From Ophiura sarsii (taxonomy: Eukaryota; Echinodermata; Ophiuroidea; Amphilepidida; Ophiuridae), in assembly GCA_035610835.1 (NCBI GenBank), contig CM069446.1:3053001-3117000 (forward strand): a DNA stretch of 64,000 nt, read 5' to 3'. The notes beneath the pieces are model-generated. The model was not told the DNA's origin. It saw only the letters and a list, made by a program, of their open reading frames with translations, and ran no database searches. A program made the translations under genes and the position numbers. Below, piece by piece: positions 13,101 to 27,400 of this stretch (its first letter is position 1; each line of letters opens with the position of its first letter).

Positions 13101-16100
13101 TGTGTATTATAAAGCCATTGTTGAGAATCTCAAGCGACCGAATATAGTATACAAATATTTACTGTTCATGAAGGAAATGGTGCAAAATAGCTTCCCGAGG
13201 TGACTGGAGACACTATTTTATGCATCGTAGGCTCATGGTCTCCAGTTACCGAGGGGGTCTATTTTGCCCCATTTCCCGAATAGAGCAGTAAATATTTGTT
13301 TTATATAACATATACAAATATTTCTGTCATTTGAAATACTTGATAAACAAAAGATAATAGACCTAGGCCTACTTAATGTATCAATCAAGTCAAGGTCAAT
13401 TACCGCATTCACGAGCCAGGGAAAAGTTCCCATAAAAAGGTACTATTTCCCTCGCAGCTCCTCATCACAGGGAAATAGTACTTTTTATGGGAACTTTTTT
13501 CCTTCAAGTGAAATAGTAGGGAAATAGTTTAAATATTGCATGTCACATGATGTAGTATCCCCCTATCAAATGACAGGAATATTTGTATGTGTTATATAAT
13601 AAATAGTATCTATTTTTGCCTATTATAAGCATGATTTATAAATGGGTTACCATTTAGCACCATCAAAATTGCACAGGATGTTTTTGGTGAGTGTAACGCA
13701 AATGAAATAATATAGTAAGCCAGCTCCCGTATAATTATCCATGGCTATTTATATCCATGTTACCACCTATTCAAACATGATGAACATTATTTTATATTTA
13801 GAGAATAATTACTGCGTAACAACTGTTTTCGTGAATTTGTTTTAAAATCAGAGGTTTTTGTTCTGGTCTGAGGAATTGTCCCGAAGGGGCGCAGTCCCCG
13901 AGGGACAATTCCGAATGACCAGAACAACAACCGAGGATTTCAAAACAAATCCACGAAAACAGTTGTTAAGCAGTCATTATTCTCATTCATTACTGAAAAA
14001 GATGCATATTTATCCAAATCGTTGATTTGTACCGATATAATCTTGCTAATAATTTTAAATTAGTTTTCTGTTTATTTTGTCCACCCCTTGTTAGTTATTA
14101 AAACAGGCCAAGTATGGTCATCCCCTCATTAACATTTTTATCATTCAACCAATTAGAAATAAGCTTTAATCGTGTTTCCTCATAAATCATTGAATATTCA
14201 GTTTAGGGGCGTGAGGCGTTAATTTGATTGGTCGGTCAACGAGCAAAACAATCGAACACTTTGGCGCAGTACTTTCGGGCAATTATTAGTAACTTGCGCT
14301 CGGCGTGCGCGTTCTCATCTAACAATCTTTTTTTTAAAACGCAATTGGTACGCAGCTATCGCGATTATTCATGAAGTAATGAATAAAATATAAGTTACCC
14401 CCTTATGATTTATAGACGCACAATTATCATGAGTATACATGTACATACAGTTCATCCCAAATCCAATTTACCTTTCTTTTATCTCATGACGCAATGTACT
14501 AGTTAGGCCTATAACTTATTTCGAAGAGGTGAGCAAACATTTTTTAAATAGTTAAATTATGTTGATTTGAAACGATATTCTATAAGGGGCGGTCAGATGG
14601 CGATTTTTATGACGCCCCCCCCCCCCCCCCCTTCCCCACACACCAAACAAATATGTACAAGGTCTATCTAGCATGTCTATAATCACTGTCATAATGGCAG
14701 TAGCGTACACAGCCGTTTTCGCCATATACGTTTATAAGCTCTAAACGTTTGACAAACGTTTTGAATGCATTTGATAAACGTTTATTAAAAGTTTGGACCT
14801 ATATATTTATATAACATTTGGTTTTTACACACCTCGGCTCTACACACCACTGTCATTTTTCATTTTCTTACTCGACAGCAAATCAAAAAGTTACATGAAA
14901 AACATGACATTATGACAAAATTAAGCTATTTTACAAAAGCATGTTTTGTCGTCCAGATGCATGAAATGTGCGAAATAAAGTGCAGCATGTGCGTGACTCG
15001 ATTTCACGATTGACGCTCGGTCATGTTTTGAAAGCGCCCGGTACGCACTACTGGGTTTACGCACATACGAATGTACTCAATTTCGCACGCATAGTTGGAA
15101 ATGACCATAGCATTATGATACTGACTATTATACGCAGTGGCGGAAATTTCTAGTTTGGTGTGGGGGCCGGGGGGGGGGGGGGGGGGGGGGGGGTGGTGAA
15201 AATAATAATTATAATAATATAATAATTAGTATTTATATAGCGCCTTTCCAAAGTGATCAAAGCGCTGAAAAGGGAGGTGGCCCAAAAAATGAAATTGAGC
15301 TGGTATCATCTAAGCGGTGCACAGCACCGCCTTCCGAGCGACAGGGGGTGTCTGATGTGCCTCCCCTCAGAAGTAGAAAAATTTTCAATTTTCGAACTCA
15401 TTTAGTGCGATCTGGTGTATAATTTTGACCAATATTGTATTGAAAAGCCATCACTTCATTTTCAATACATATTTTGTTTTTTATCAATGCACGAAAGAAG
15501 TTGAGCATGAGCATATACTGATATATTCTTGAATTAAGTATATATGGTTAAAAGCTCGAACAGGGGCCCCCCTCAGAAATGGATTTTTTTTCTTCAATTT
15601 TCGAACTCATTTGGTGCGATCTGGTGTATACTTTTGACCAATTTTGTATTGAAAAGCCATCACTTCATTTTCAATAAATATTTGTTTTTATCGAACTCAT
15701 TGGTGTGATCTGGTGTATACTTTTGACCAATATTGTATTGAAAAGCCATCACTTCATTTTCAATAAATATTTTGTTTTTTATCAATGCACGAAAGAAGTT
15801 GAGCATATACTGATATATTCTTGATTTAAGTATAGATGGTTTAAAAGCTCGAACAGGGGGAGTCTGAGGGGTGATGTGCCCCCCCCCCCCCCCCCCCCCC
15901 CGCTCAGAATTGGATTTTTTTTTAAATTTTCGAACCCGTTTGGTGCGATTTGGTGTGTGCTTTTGACCAGTATTTTATTTAAAAGCAATCACTTTATTTC
16001 CGATCAATATTGGCTTTTTATATAGGCCTATGCCAGAAAGAAGTTATACTAGTTACTTCCAAAAGATCGGTTCTAGTCAATGGACGTACGCGTATGTATC

Positions 16101-19100
16101 CTGCCCGACGTCAAATAAACTCCAAACGTATGTGCCTCTCATGCCTCTCCGCCCGCCTTTTTTTCTCTTCCCTTTTCCCCCTTTTTTCCATTTTTTTCTT
16201 TCTTTTTCCTTCCCCCCTTTTTTGTGGGTGGAGGTGAAAAATAAGGGGGGATGATTACATTGACCATCCCCCCAGGTCAAAAATTGTGTGTGCGGGATTT
16301 CCGCCCTTGACTAAACGCTACTTGTACGCAATCGCCAATTAAAATTAAAGCGAGGCTCTCCCCTAGTTTCAGCGCCCCCAACCGATATTTTAAACCTGAA
16401 TATTGACTCACCCTGTATACAATCCTGCATCCGATTTTTATTTACAGAATAAAATGTGATGCGAGCTGTGAAAACCCGCCACACGGTGGAGATACTTATA
16501 TCATTAGAAAGCTACAACTGTGCTGATTACAGAACTGTTTCGATCATTTTTCTACGATCACTACAAAAAAAGTTATGAGTGAATGATGATTGTGATGTCA
16601 TAAAAAGCTACAAAACAAGAAATCATGAAAACAGGCCAAAAAAGATACATAGTTCAATAGAATAACATTATAAGGTTAATAAGAAAAGTGACCTAAGTAA
16701 GTTTTTGAAGGTGAAATTTCATAAAAGATGATGACACAAAGTATTGGACATTAATTTTCTAAACAAATCTTTGAAAATAGATAAATATATATAAAATCCA
16801 GAGTTTTACTTGAATCAGTATCGATAAAGTGCTTGACCACATAATAATAATGATTGTGAGTAAACTTTTTACATTTTATTCAAGACAAATTTGTTTCGTA
16901 TGGGCTTTCGTCCACACTCGTCAGTTGAATATATAATATAAAACAAAGTAAAACCAGATCATTTGGTAAAGAGTGCTCGATACTAAAAGGTGAGCGTAAT
17001 ATAATCCAAATTAAATCAAGTTTATTCCATTTACACTAAGTACTGTTTCATGCAACCAATATGGTTGCACTCCTCAGGTGTACCAATATGCACCTGAGAA
17101 GTGCAACCATATTGGTTGCATGAAACAGTACTGTATTGCACTTCTCAGGTGCATATTGGTACACCTGAGGAATGCAACCTTATCGTTTAGTAAGTGTAAA
17201 TACTTCAATCTCATTGGTTAACACGTATGAAATCTGATCCATATCGTGTAAACAAGAAAGTCAAACCACACAATATATTCCATATCGTCGATTAACCGCG
17301 TTCCCAGGACCGCGTTACCAGTTAATTGTTTAAAGCGATTGCTTTATGTCTGTGGAAGAGTTGCTTAAAATATGACACGCAATAATAAACAAATAAAATG
17401 GCGGATGATTTAAACGCAAGTGCCTCGATTTCTGTTACATTCTGAGGCCGAAATAGACCGTGAAAAGGTATAATCCATGCCGAAAAATAAATGATTGCAT
17501 ATAACATAACCAGACATGTTTTTCGTGATGATTTTATTGACAGAGGTGACGGCGCAGAGCCTGTTAAAGGGTGGTTTACTTCGGGAGATTTTTCGGAGGT
17601 AGGAAGGGAAGAGAATTCAGCGCCTTGTTTGAAGGGAGTTTTGTTTTCCGCGAGTGTTAAATACCATTTTTTATTTGGACTAAACGATAAATTCGTTATC
17701 CCCTGCATGTTCACACAATACGGAAAAATACCTATGGTTTGTGCCATATCAAATTCGGCCTGCGGCCTCATGTGATATGACATGCCAAACCATAGGTACT
17801 TGTGTTTGCTTATGGCAAACCTTCTGACCAGTTTAAATCTCTGAATGAGTTAATGGCAAACTTGTACGTCACCTCAGTCTGTGGATCTTCGAGCTCTTCT
17901 ACCAATAGAAGATGCATTCTACAGCATGTTCTTCGCGCAATTTTGCAAACAAGTATCTGGGTCATGGCTGATAAGAACAATCCACATATTCCAAATCCAC
18001 TAGATTTTGGATGGTGCAAAGAAAACAATGAACAAAAGCCAAGTCTGATGACAAAACCTGCGACACCAACTGGCTTTTCAACATCCAAATATGGTCAATG
18101 CAAAGGCAAATGCAAACGAGGATGGCCTTTCAATTCAATTCAAGGTTTATTAAACATATCATATCGCAGCAATGCTGAATTATATACAACAATATTTACA
18201 ATCAATGTAATATATAGAACAATAGAAACAATATATATATTTATAAAGATAACTTAGCTTGCATAACAACTACCCACCCCTCTACTCGTACAGATTTCTA
18301 ATGTTTGATTCAAGAGTTTAACCATGTATGGAATTGAGCTTAGTGCGTAACAGGAGAGTGTGCACTACTTTGCAGATGTGGAGCCAAGCCGGACAGATAC
18401 CACCTGGCCTTTCTCATTCAATCGGAAATTAAGTGAGTAATTGAATTATGGATGGCTACCAAAGGGATGACTCGACATTACTGCTGTAGTTAACCAGTCA
18501 GCTGTAGAACGGGGCCCGTAACGGGGCCCGTTTCAATTGAGGGCGCTCTTAAACGACGGGTAAACGTAACCAAGATAACGCACACCCGTCAATTTGAGCA
18601 ATTATTGAATTTTCACCTTTTAGCCCTAATTATCTGCATAAAAGTAACTATCCATCGAGTTGAGGACAGCATAAGGTACCAGAACTCCTTGGGATATCCA
18701 GTTCGATGATTTAATTTAACCTTTGACCCCAACATCACACGACACAAGCTAAAATGATGTCCTTTTTGACCGGTTTGCTGCGATGAGACCACCATTTTCT
18801 AGACGAGATTACACCAATTTCAAGATTTTTAGGGTAAATGTGATAATTTTTACATTAAAAATAAGCCCAATAGTATTCAAAAGAGATGCCTTTGTAACGG
18901 TTATCTCTGTGATAAGAGAGTTATTTCGTTGTTAAACATCGGCAAAATCGGCTTTAATGAATTTTGAAAATTACTGTGACGTGAGGCCGTTACCTTGGTA
19001 ACGCTGTCCCGTTCCCAAGCCCGCCCTCTATTGAAAAGTGTTTTTTGTTTGTATTCCGACTGGCGACGGACTTCCGTCACTTTATGAATCGCCGTGTAAA

Positions 19101-21460
19101 AAAATGACGGCAGTGCGTCACTATATAGAGCGCCCTCAATTGAAACGGGGCTCCGTTCTACAGCTGACTGTTAACAGAGGACCTGAGCATCCTAATAGTT
19201 TAATCACAGCTTTTCTCATGTTGGGATTTCACTGTTAATCAGGTGATTAAACCATAGCAAATGTCACCCCTGTAATACACACAATTTCTAAATGCTTACA
19301 CTGGGGCCATTCACTTTGTGGATACGTTATGCAATATAATACAATTTATTCCTATCACTTCTATCAAAATCAGTTCAAATAAAAAATGTCAGGCAATTAA
19401 CACATGAAAGAACATGGTAGTTTGAATCATCACTACAACAAATATTAAACATGGACATGATCTTATGAAATGCCATTTTGGAAACTTCAGTATTTAAGCT
19501 TATCATTCCTATCATAAATTTAGCATCACAGAATTCCCCTTTAATTTGGCAAGTGTCCCCATCTATATGGCTCGAAAGTAACCAGAGTGGAAATGGCACA
19601 CCTTTCGATATAAAACAAGTTTGTGATTTAAGAAAAGTAAAAATACTGGTAAGTCAACATTAAAGGCATATTACTTGATTTCTGACCAACATTTAGATGT
19701 TTAGACCATACAATTAGGTAATGCCCCCTGAATTATTGATGGAAGTATTTAAGTATGTGCATTACATTTAAACACATCATGATTGTGAATATTTGAGAAA
19801 GCAATATAAAACATTCAAATAATCACTAGTAAAATATCTTTTAAGACAAATTTCATTTTGTATTGCAAATCAGGTATTATTCCTGAACTGGTTGATTAAA
19901 TTATGAGATTTGCAATCAGCATGAAATTTTGTTTAAGAAAATGTTTGAAATAATGTAGTGTGTCGTTCTATCACACTACAGAGTCAATATTAAAAGGACA
20001 TTACTAAAATCCTATGAAAATGCCTTCTAGGTGAATTTGATTAAAAAAACGTAATCGGATATTACTCCTTTAATTTGGCCATATTCCCCTCACATATGGT
20101 ATATAAGATTCTCAGATTTGGAATCAGCACAAAATTTCAAAAAAACGTAATCGGGTATTACTCCTTTAATTTATTTGACCATTTCCCCCGCACATCTGGT
20201 ATATAAAATTATCGAATTTGTAATCAGCACAAAATGTTAGTTAAAAATATGTTCAAGATTTTGTGGTATATCATTCTATCAGTGACCAGAAACAATATTA
20301 AAGGCATATTCCAAACATTTTACCAAATTTCAGGTTTGCGGACCATAATATCGGGTAATGCCCCTTTAATGTGAGACAGAATTACTTAAGATCAGTTATT
20401 AACATTACAGAGCATCATATTTGGGACAAATATTGAGAAAGAAATGTTAGATGAATCCCATGAAAATGCATTCTAGATGAATTTCATTAAAAAACGTAAT
20501 CGGGTTTTACTCCTTTAATTTGACCATTTTCCCCTCACATATCATAATACTATTTTTGGCAAGTCTGTCCGTCCGTCCATTGGCTTTGAGCGCGGATTCC
20601 TGCCCATCTGTCCGTGCAATCGCTATCCGCAGGGATCTTTGCCTCACGTAGCAACGAGTGCCACGCAAGTGGCACCGCCCAGTACCGAAATTTGGATTTT
20701 CGTTAACCCGGCTAGCTACTATTTGGACTAAAATTGTGGCTTAATAGTGAGTGATGACATATGGTCTTCGCCCAAAATATTTTCATCATGAACATAGCTA
20801 CATTTCTATATAGATAGGGCGTTTGTTATCTTTAAATATCGCATAGTAATAAGCATTTATACAAGACTATACGACTGCCAAATAAAATATTTTACGATCT
20901 TTTCTATATGTAAACACTCTCAAGACTGTTGCTACGCGTCCGCGTATAAATAAAACATGACGCATGCGTAATGGCGCAGACCGTAAGGTGCGTACGCGTT
21001 TGTGGCGCAAACTGGGTCTTATGGGGCGGGTAAAAGGACCGTGTCTACGCAATGCAAACCGTAGACCTACAAAACGGCGCACGAGGAGACGAGAACAAAA
21101 AGTCAATCATACAGCCAGGATAAAAAGAGGACTCTAATTGACTCTAACCACTGTTGGTTAAAACATATTAACCAACAAATGATTAAAAATTGTAACCAAC
21201 CTCAGATTAAAGTTTAACCAACAGCTGTTGGTAAAAACATATGAACCAACAAATGATTAAAAATTGTAACCAACCACAGGTTAAAGTTTTACGGTTTTAA
21301 CCAACAAATTGTGTGGTTCACCTGGTAACCTCCCCTTAGTTAACATTTTAACCAACATGGTTAAAGATTTTAACCTTTATTCTGAGAGTGCACTGACTTC
21401 ACATTTAGCAGTTTCTGGTACAGCATTTTTCTGGTACAACCAGGTTAGTGTTTCACTTTG

Positions 21461-21493
<33 letters not shown>

Positions 21494-24400
21494 ACGAGGT
21501 TATGTCACTTACCCATAACACTGACTTCACATTTAGCTGTATCTGGTACAGCATCTTCTGGTAGGACCAGTTTAACTCTGTCAGTTTGCCTACGATTTGG
21601 TTGATCATTACTCTCTGCAAATGGGAAAGAAATATATAAGATTGTTTGAAATTGATGTACATTTCTACTCACTGCATTCTACCATGTTACAATGTCATTG
21701 GCATAAATTTAGGTTAGTTGGGGTTATACTTGAGATTGCGTAATTTGTAACTATTTTCTAGCCCTTTTACCAACGCTAATACAGGGGGGGGGGGGGGGGG
21801 AGCCAACCCTAACTTGGAGTTGGGGCATGGTTTTGGGAATAAAACTCTCAGGGGTGAAACCCCGGGTGAAAAAGAGTCAAATTTGGAACAAATCAAACTC
21901 TGGTAGTTTGCATGCCAGTCCAGCGTCGGGTCGTCTATCTAATTGAGCCCGGGAGTGAGCTTCCCATGCTCCGATTTTCCTACATATATGATAGCCAGTC
22001 TGGGCACAGAGGAGATACACATGGGAAACATACCCTACCAGCACCTGGTTAGGTATTATTGTGTAGACTTCAGGGCTCTAGAGTCAATTGTAAATGAAGA
22101 AAGTTGTCTCATAACCCTAAAACTACCATGGGAGAAAATTTGGGGATCGAACAGTCCGGCCCCTATCTATCTCCTACCATTTCTTTGGCAGAAACTTGTG
22201 TGTTGATAATGGTTAGGGTTGTACTTACGCGCATGTTCGAGACTATTTGCTGGTCCATCTACAAGTGGCAGTTCGTCGCAAGGAATTTGGCGTCCGATAC
22301 CCGCCGGATCAAGTACGATAGACAATGGTATCACATGCGGTACCCCTTCAGGCTGTGAAATCAAAAAAATGGTAAACATTTGGTTAAATACATTATATTG
22401 GAGTGTATTCTGCGAGTATATAGTGCGAGTCTGAGTGATTTGGACCTAAATTAATTAAATCATTAACACTATGTAACCAATATTGAAAACAAGTGTAAAT
22501 CAAATATGTTATTCGGTTGATAGGGCTGGGATTTTCACGAAATAGTGCTTCCAGGACTCTATTTAATTGTTCGGGCGGACTGGGATTCCTCGAATTTCTC
22601 CAAACATACTCTGGGGTGATTGTTAGGCCACCATATTTTGTTGAAATTGTGCCCAACTTAAATCCAAGATGGTGGCCCGTAAACCTGGTAGTGAAAATCA
22701 GCGGCGAAATAACATTTTAGTAGGGAAATGGACCCATATGTTTACCAAATACCCATAATTTGTCTACATATTTTAGACCCAAAAAGTTACCAAAAATGGC
22801 TGTGAAAAGTCATTCATTTACCCGATGGGTGAAAGATGGAACCCTATTAGGGGGTTGAGACGAATATCAGTTTGGAAGCACATACGCATGACCTCATATC
22901 TACTAAGTGCCCTTCCCCCGCCCAGCCACCCCCTGAATATTAATTGCTACATGCACAACTTTCTGGACAGCATTGCAAGGTGTTGAGAACACAACGAGTT
23001 TAGTGAAGTAGTCCACCGCAGGCCTCCAGTGATGCCCCTCCCCCCTCACTTTCATCCCATCCACTTATATAACCTTGCCCTGCCCCACCACACCCTTACC
23101 TCCCCTGATACTAACCACTACATGTAGGACTTTTCGGATGGTATCATTTACATGATATACCAACCATGTGTAAAATGTAATTTCATAGTCCTGGACCTCC
23201 AGTGGGATGACGATAAATGTAAAGGCTTTGACGCTGTTAGACTCCACCACACCGTCCATCCTCTCACCTGCATCGGGTCTAGCATTGGAACATAACCCAT
23301 CCATATGCGCCATTTCAACTGTTACCTGTGGTACAATAAATGACAACACATATCATCCATTACATTTGCCAGCAAAGACGTTCAGCACTTGTCCTGAATA
23401 AATAATGAGGGTGTGGGCGGTAACCCTCTTGATGCCATAGATACAATCGGGCCAATCGAATGCATCCGTTGGTCAGCTCAAAGTCATGCTATATTTGTTA
23501 AGTGTCACACTACGGGGAAGAAATTTGCTCAGTTTAAAAGTAGGTGTTCTGATTGCTGGCCCGCGTTTTCAATTTGATATTCTCTATTCTTCATGATAGG
23601 TCATCCTTTTAAAATAGTCGTATACCAAAGTTTGAGTTGCATGTTCCGATTGCTGGCCCGCGTTTTCAACTTGATATTCTCTATTCTTCATGATAGGTCA
23701 TCCTTAAAATAGTCGTATACCAAAGTTTTAGTTGCATAACCCCAATTGTTCATATTTTAGAAGCACAAGGTGACATTAAATTTGCCTATAACGTCTAAAT
23801 GGAACATATCTTGCGGCAAGCATTTAAAGGGGCATTGAGAGCTACGTATGGGAGTGCGCCCTTAATTATCCTGGAAATAAGTTTTTTTTGCATCAAAGTA
23901 ATACTTAGGCATAATACTACCATCTGAAACAGTTTACCAACATTCGCCGTTTATCATACAAAATTTCCTGATTTTCTTAGTTTCGATATCGAAACTAAGG
24001 TGCTAAGGTGCTGAATTCGGAAGTTATGCTAAGTTTTACTCACGGACTTTCGCGGCAAATCTCAACCCAGAAGTGCCGTTATTTGCTTAGTTTGGCATGA
24101 AGGCGATGTAGGAATTGTATGATATTTTGGATTTGGGCTATGTTGATGATTATCTTTACGTTATTTGCTCATTTAGTATATCGATACATCTCTCAATGCC
24201 CCTTTAACAGATATAATTAAAGAAATATGGAGTTTCTTCTCATATCAATATATATTGATAGGAAAAATAAGAGCAAAAGTTATCGGAACATCCACCATCA
24301 AGTATAATACATATCTCAGATTTTCGGTACAGATTATTGATTTTGAATTATTCACGCTCTACATATATTTTCGGGCTGTTTTGGGGCTCAAATCAGCTAC

Positions 24401-27400
24401 CAAAAAAATAATGGCACTCAAATGCATTTCTCTGCGTATAGGTCTATGTGATAAAGCTAAAATCAAAAATTAAAAAAATGCAAAATCATTTAAAAATCGG
24501 TGAAGTGCAACAAATTAATCACTCGAAAATAAGCACTTTTCCAGTAGCTAGCACAGGTGTAGTTAATCACATCCATTCACAATGTCAGGGCTGCATGACC
24601 TATCCTTGGTACTAAAAATGCTACATCATTACAATAACAAATAATAAATTATATTTATACCATGTCTTTGCCTAAGGATAAAAATACAACAACAAAAAGA
24701 AATGCCAAGACCAAAAGTAAAACTATCGCTTGGACTTGAAAAGTTTCATACTAGTGGCATTTCTAATGGATACAGGCAATCTATGCCGCATATGGAGCCA
24801 CTACTGAAAAGCCTCTATTCCCACCAGATTTTGTTTTGGAACAGGAACGACAAAATTAATGCTGCCAGCATGCAGCAGAGTGCGTTCTCATCATAGTACT
24901 ATGAGATTGTTTTTTAACAAGAGAGTCTTGACTGTACTACAGTGCAATTTACCATAAATGCCCGTTTTAACCAACATCACTTACATGACAATAACAACAA
25001 CACTTTTCTTCCAATTAAATCAAGTTTGAAGACACATGACATCAAAGCCTCAACGCAAATTTGTATTACAACTATTTTGCTAATTAAGCTCATTTGCATA
25101 TGTTATGCATATTTAATTAGCATCTAGTCAACAAAAAAGTTTGACTTTTTATCTAAAGATGTGTACATCATGGAAGCTTGGGAATAAGATATAATGTGCA
25201 TATTCTTAATTCCGACATTTTTGTATGAGCAAATTGAAACATTTCGTTGTATTTTTCTCTTTGTTTAAATAATTTGCATAATTAAGTACCTATATTCGAA
25301 ACTTTATTTAAACATAACCATACCTTTTAATATGGGTTTGTGACCTATCAAATTAAAGCGTAAGACATACACAACAAAATGGTATGAGAACATTTTATGA
25401 TTTTGTTTTTGTTTTTAAACTGCACATATTTAAGCAATAAGTATGCATTATATACGCCCTCTTAACTTTATTTGTATGCAAACAAATGATTAAGCAGGCA
25501 TTACCACAGGGAACGTGCATTTGAATCTACCGCGTTAGCACTGCACATGCCGGGTGTTTGCACCCCTGCACACCCCTACATACAAAGGGTGTGTGTGGTT
25601 TCATGGCCCGTAGAAATAGTCTCAAAAGCTGGGCTGAAAAAGCCCTAAATTTGTGTTCGTTTGCCCCTATCTTGGTCAATTCTGTACGGTTTTCGGCCAT
25701 TTATAGCTTATAACCTGTCTCAAGACATCATCTATTATCAGTGCAATATTCACGGCTTTAAGATGCAAAATGAGAAAGCCTTTTCAGGATACACACATAC
25801 CCACCTACACACGCGGGCGGGAGAAATACGCTGCGCCACGGCAATTGGTTACGGTTTAGGCCTTGGGGTTGAGATAAGCCACGGGGCGGGGCGGAGGCGG
25901 GGAACAGGGAGGGCAGGGACGGCTGGGGGCGGCGGGCGGGGGCGAGGTCTAACGAAGAAATGTGGTTTGGGAGGCACGGCATTGGGGGTTGCGATATGCC
26001 ACGGGCGGGCGGGGCGGGGGCGGTGGCGAGTAGGGGCTGTGTGTATGATTATGTGGTTGAGGCAGGGGGTTAATGAAGAAATGTGATGCTAAATTGCGTA
26101 ACGGATATGCCACGGAGCGGGGTTGGGGGCGAGGGAAGGGCGGGGGAGTGACTGGTGTGGTACGGGATATGGTTAAGGTTTAGGTATTGGAGTTGTAATA
26201 TGCCACGGGGCGTGGCGGGCGGGGGTCTTTTTTAATTGAAATTTGAAAACTTTTGAATTGAAACAAAACCTTTTGTTTTAAATATTGTTCTATTCCTATG
26301 TGTTTCGTTATAAATTTTCCAACACTTATGTGTTGTGTCATTTTGAAGGTGTTCTATCTGGTAGGCCCTGCTCCCTAGCGGGAGAGCCCGTAACGGACGT
26401 TCCGCTAGTCATACTGTAATTTGCCGTATGGTGTGACTATGTATGTATGTATCCATAAAAGACTCTCTCAGTTTGTAACTAAACGCCGTAAACGTTGCAC
26501 TGATAAAAGATGATTATAATGTGAGTGTTATAAGCTATAAATGGCTGAAAACTGTTGAACTATGGCGGGGTCTATTGGAGCATCTACACACGTATTGCTT
26601 CATTGTATATAGTTGTTATGTATTAAGAACATTATTTGTTGTTTGTATACTTTCAGACTGTTGTCATCTTTAACATCAATCTGACAACATAAAGAGAAGC
26701 ATTCTTCATGACAACAAGCCACTAACTACAGGAACTACCAAGATAGTCGTAATTAACTGCCCGGTAGATGGATGCCCATACGCAACACCAGACTCGTCTG
26801 AAGCCGTCGCCTGCGCTCTGCTATCGGCACATTCTACGGTACACATGGCTGGACAAGCACACCCTGCTCCACGTGGCCCAAGATTAGAGCGCCCAAAGGT
26901 GGATGTAGGTGTGACACCTGAGTGGAATGTCTTCACACGTCGTTGGGATGCATTCATCACCGGATCCGGACTCGATCCTAATGCCTCTTCTCCACAACTC
27001 TTCCAATGTGCCGGTGATACTCTCGGGAACAGCCTACTAAAGACGGACCCTGCCATAGTCTCCAAGCCCACTACCGACGTAATGGCCGCGATGAAGTTGC
27101 TTGCCGTCATTCCCATTGCTACTGGTGTCATACGCGCTGAACTCGTCCAGATGCGACAGCAGCGAGATGAACCTTTCCGCTCGTTCGCAGCCAGAGTGCG
27201 TGGAAAAGCTGAAACCTGTGCCTACGTCACAGAGTGCATTTGTACACGGAAAGTGAACTTTACCGATACTATAATCCGGGACGTCCTCCTAGCAGGTATT
27301 ACGGACATTGATATTCGACGCGAGGTGCTAGGCACTGATGCCATACTCGGACGCGCAGTAAACGACGTCATTGCCATTGTCGAGAGCAAAGAAATGGCCA

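Larger units (their letters stand above)
1637..21512. other. 20-kb intron of the C3-like gene
   Basis: Phase-1 intron. Recognised contents are listed separately. I see no identifiable feature in 2400-4200 (AT-rich; direct TTAATTAG-type words), 4260-5100, 5190-6330, 9061-9525, 14400-14960, 16260-17030 and 19180-19650. 4216-4268 shares a stretch of about 50 bp with 12331-12380 (CTCTCAAGTGTTTGTCCTGG), so it belongs to a dispersed repeat. 20540-20690 contains GTCCGTCCGTCC and a CACGCAAGTGGC hairpin. No exon is required here because the phases on each side agree. Confidence 0.6.

Noticed and set aside
15782..16280. Several frames around poly-C and CCCTTTTTTCC tracts
   Set aside because: Low-complexity by-products of tandem repeats and pyrimidine tracts.
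17322..17783. 153-codon minus-strand frame with possible hydrophobic segments
   Set aside because: Overlaps a competing plus-strand frame (17491-17775) and sits next to inverted GCCTGCGGCCTCATGTGATA words; no family resemblance, no splice context in phase with the host gene.
23065..23115. Extension of the MG7 exon to the GGTAAGG donor
   Set aside because: It would insert extra residues between KVLHVV and PEGV, which are contiguous in this family; the GTTAGT donor gives the expected join.
25661..26086. 141-codon plus-strand frame rich in Gly/Arg
   Set aside because: It lies wholly within the GGGGCGG repeats of the array and crosses an inverted-to-direct breakpoint; composition is that of the repeat.
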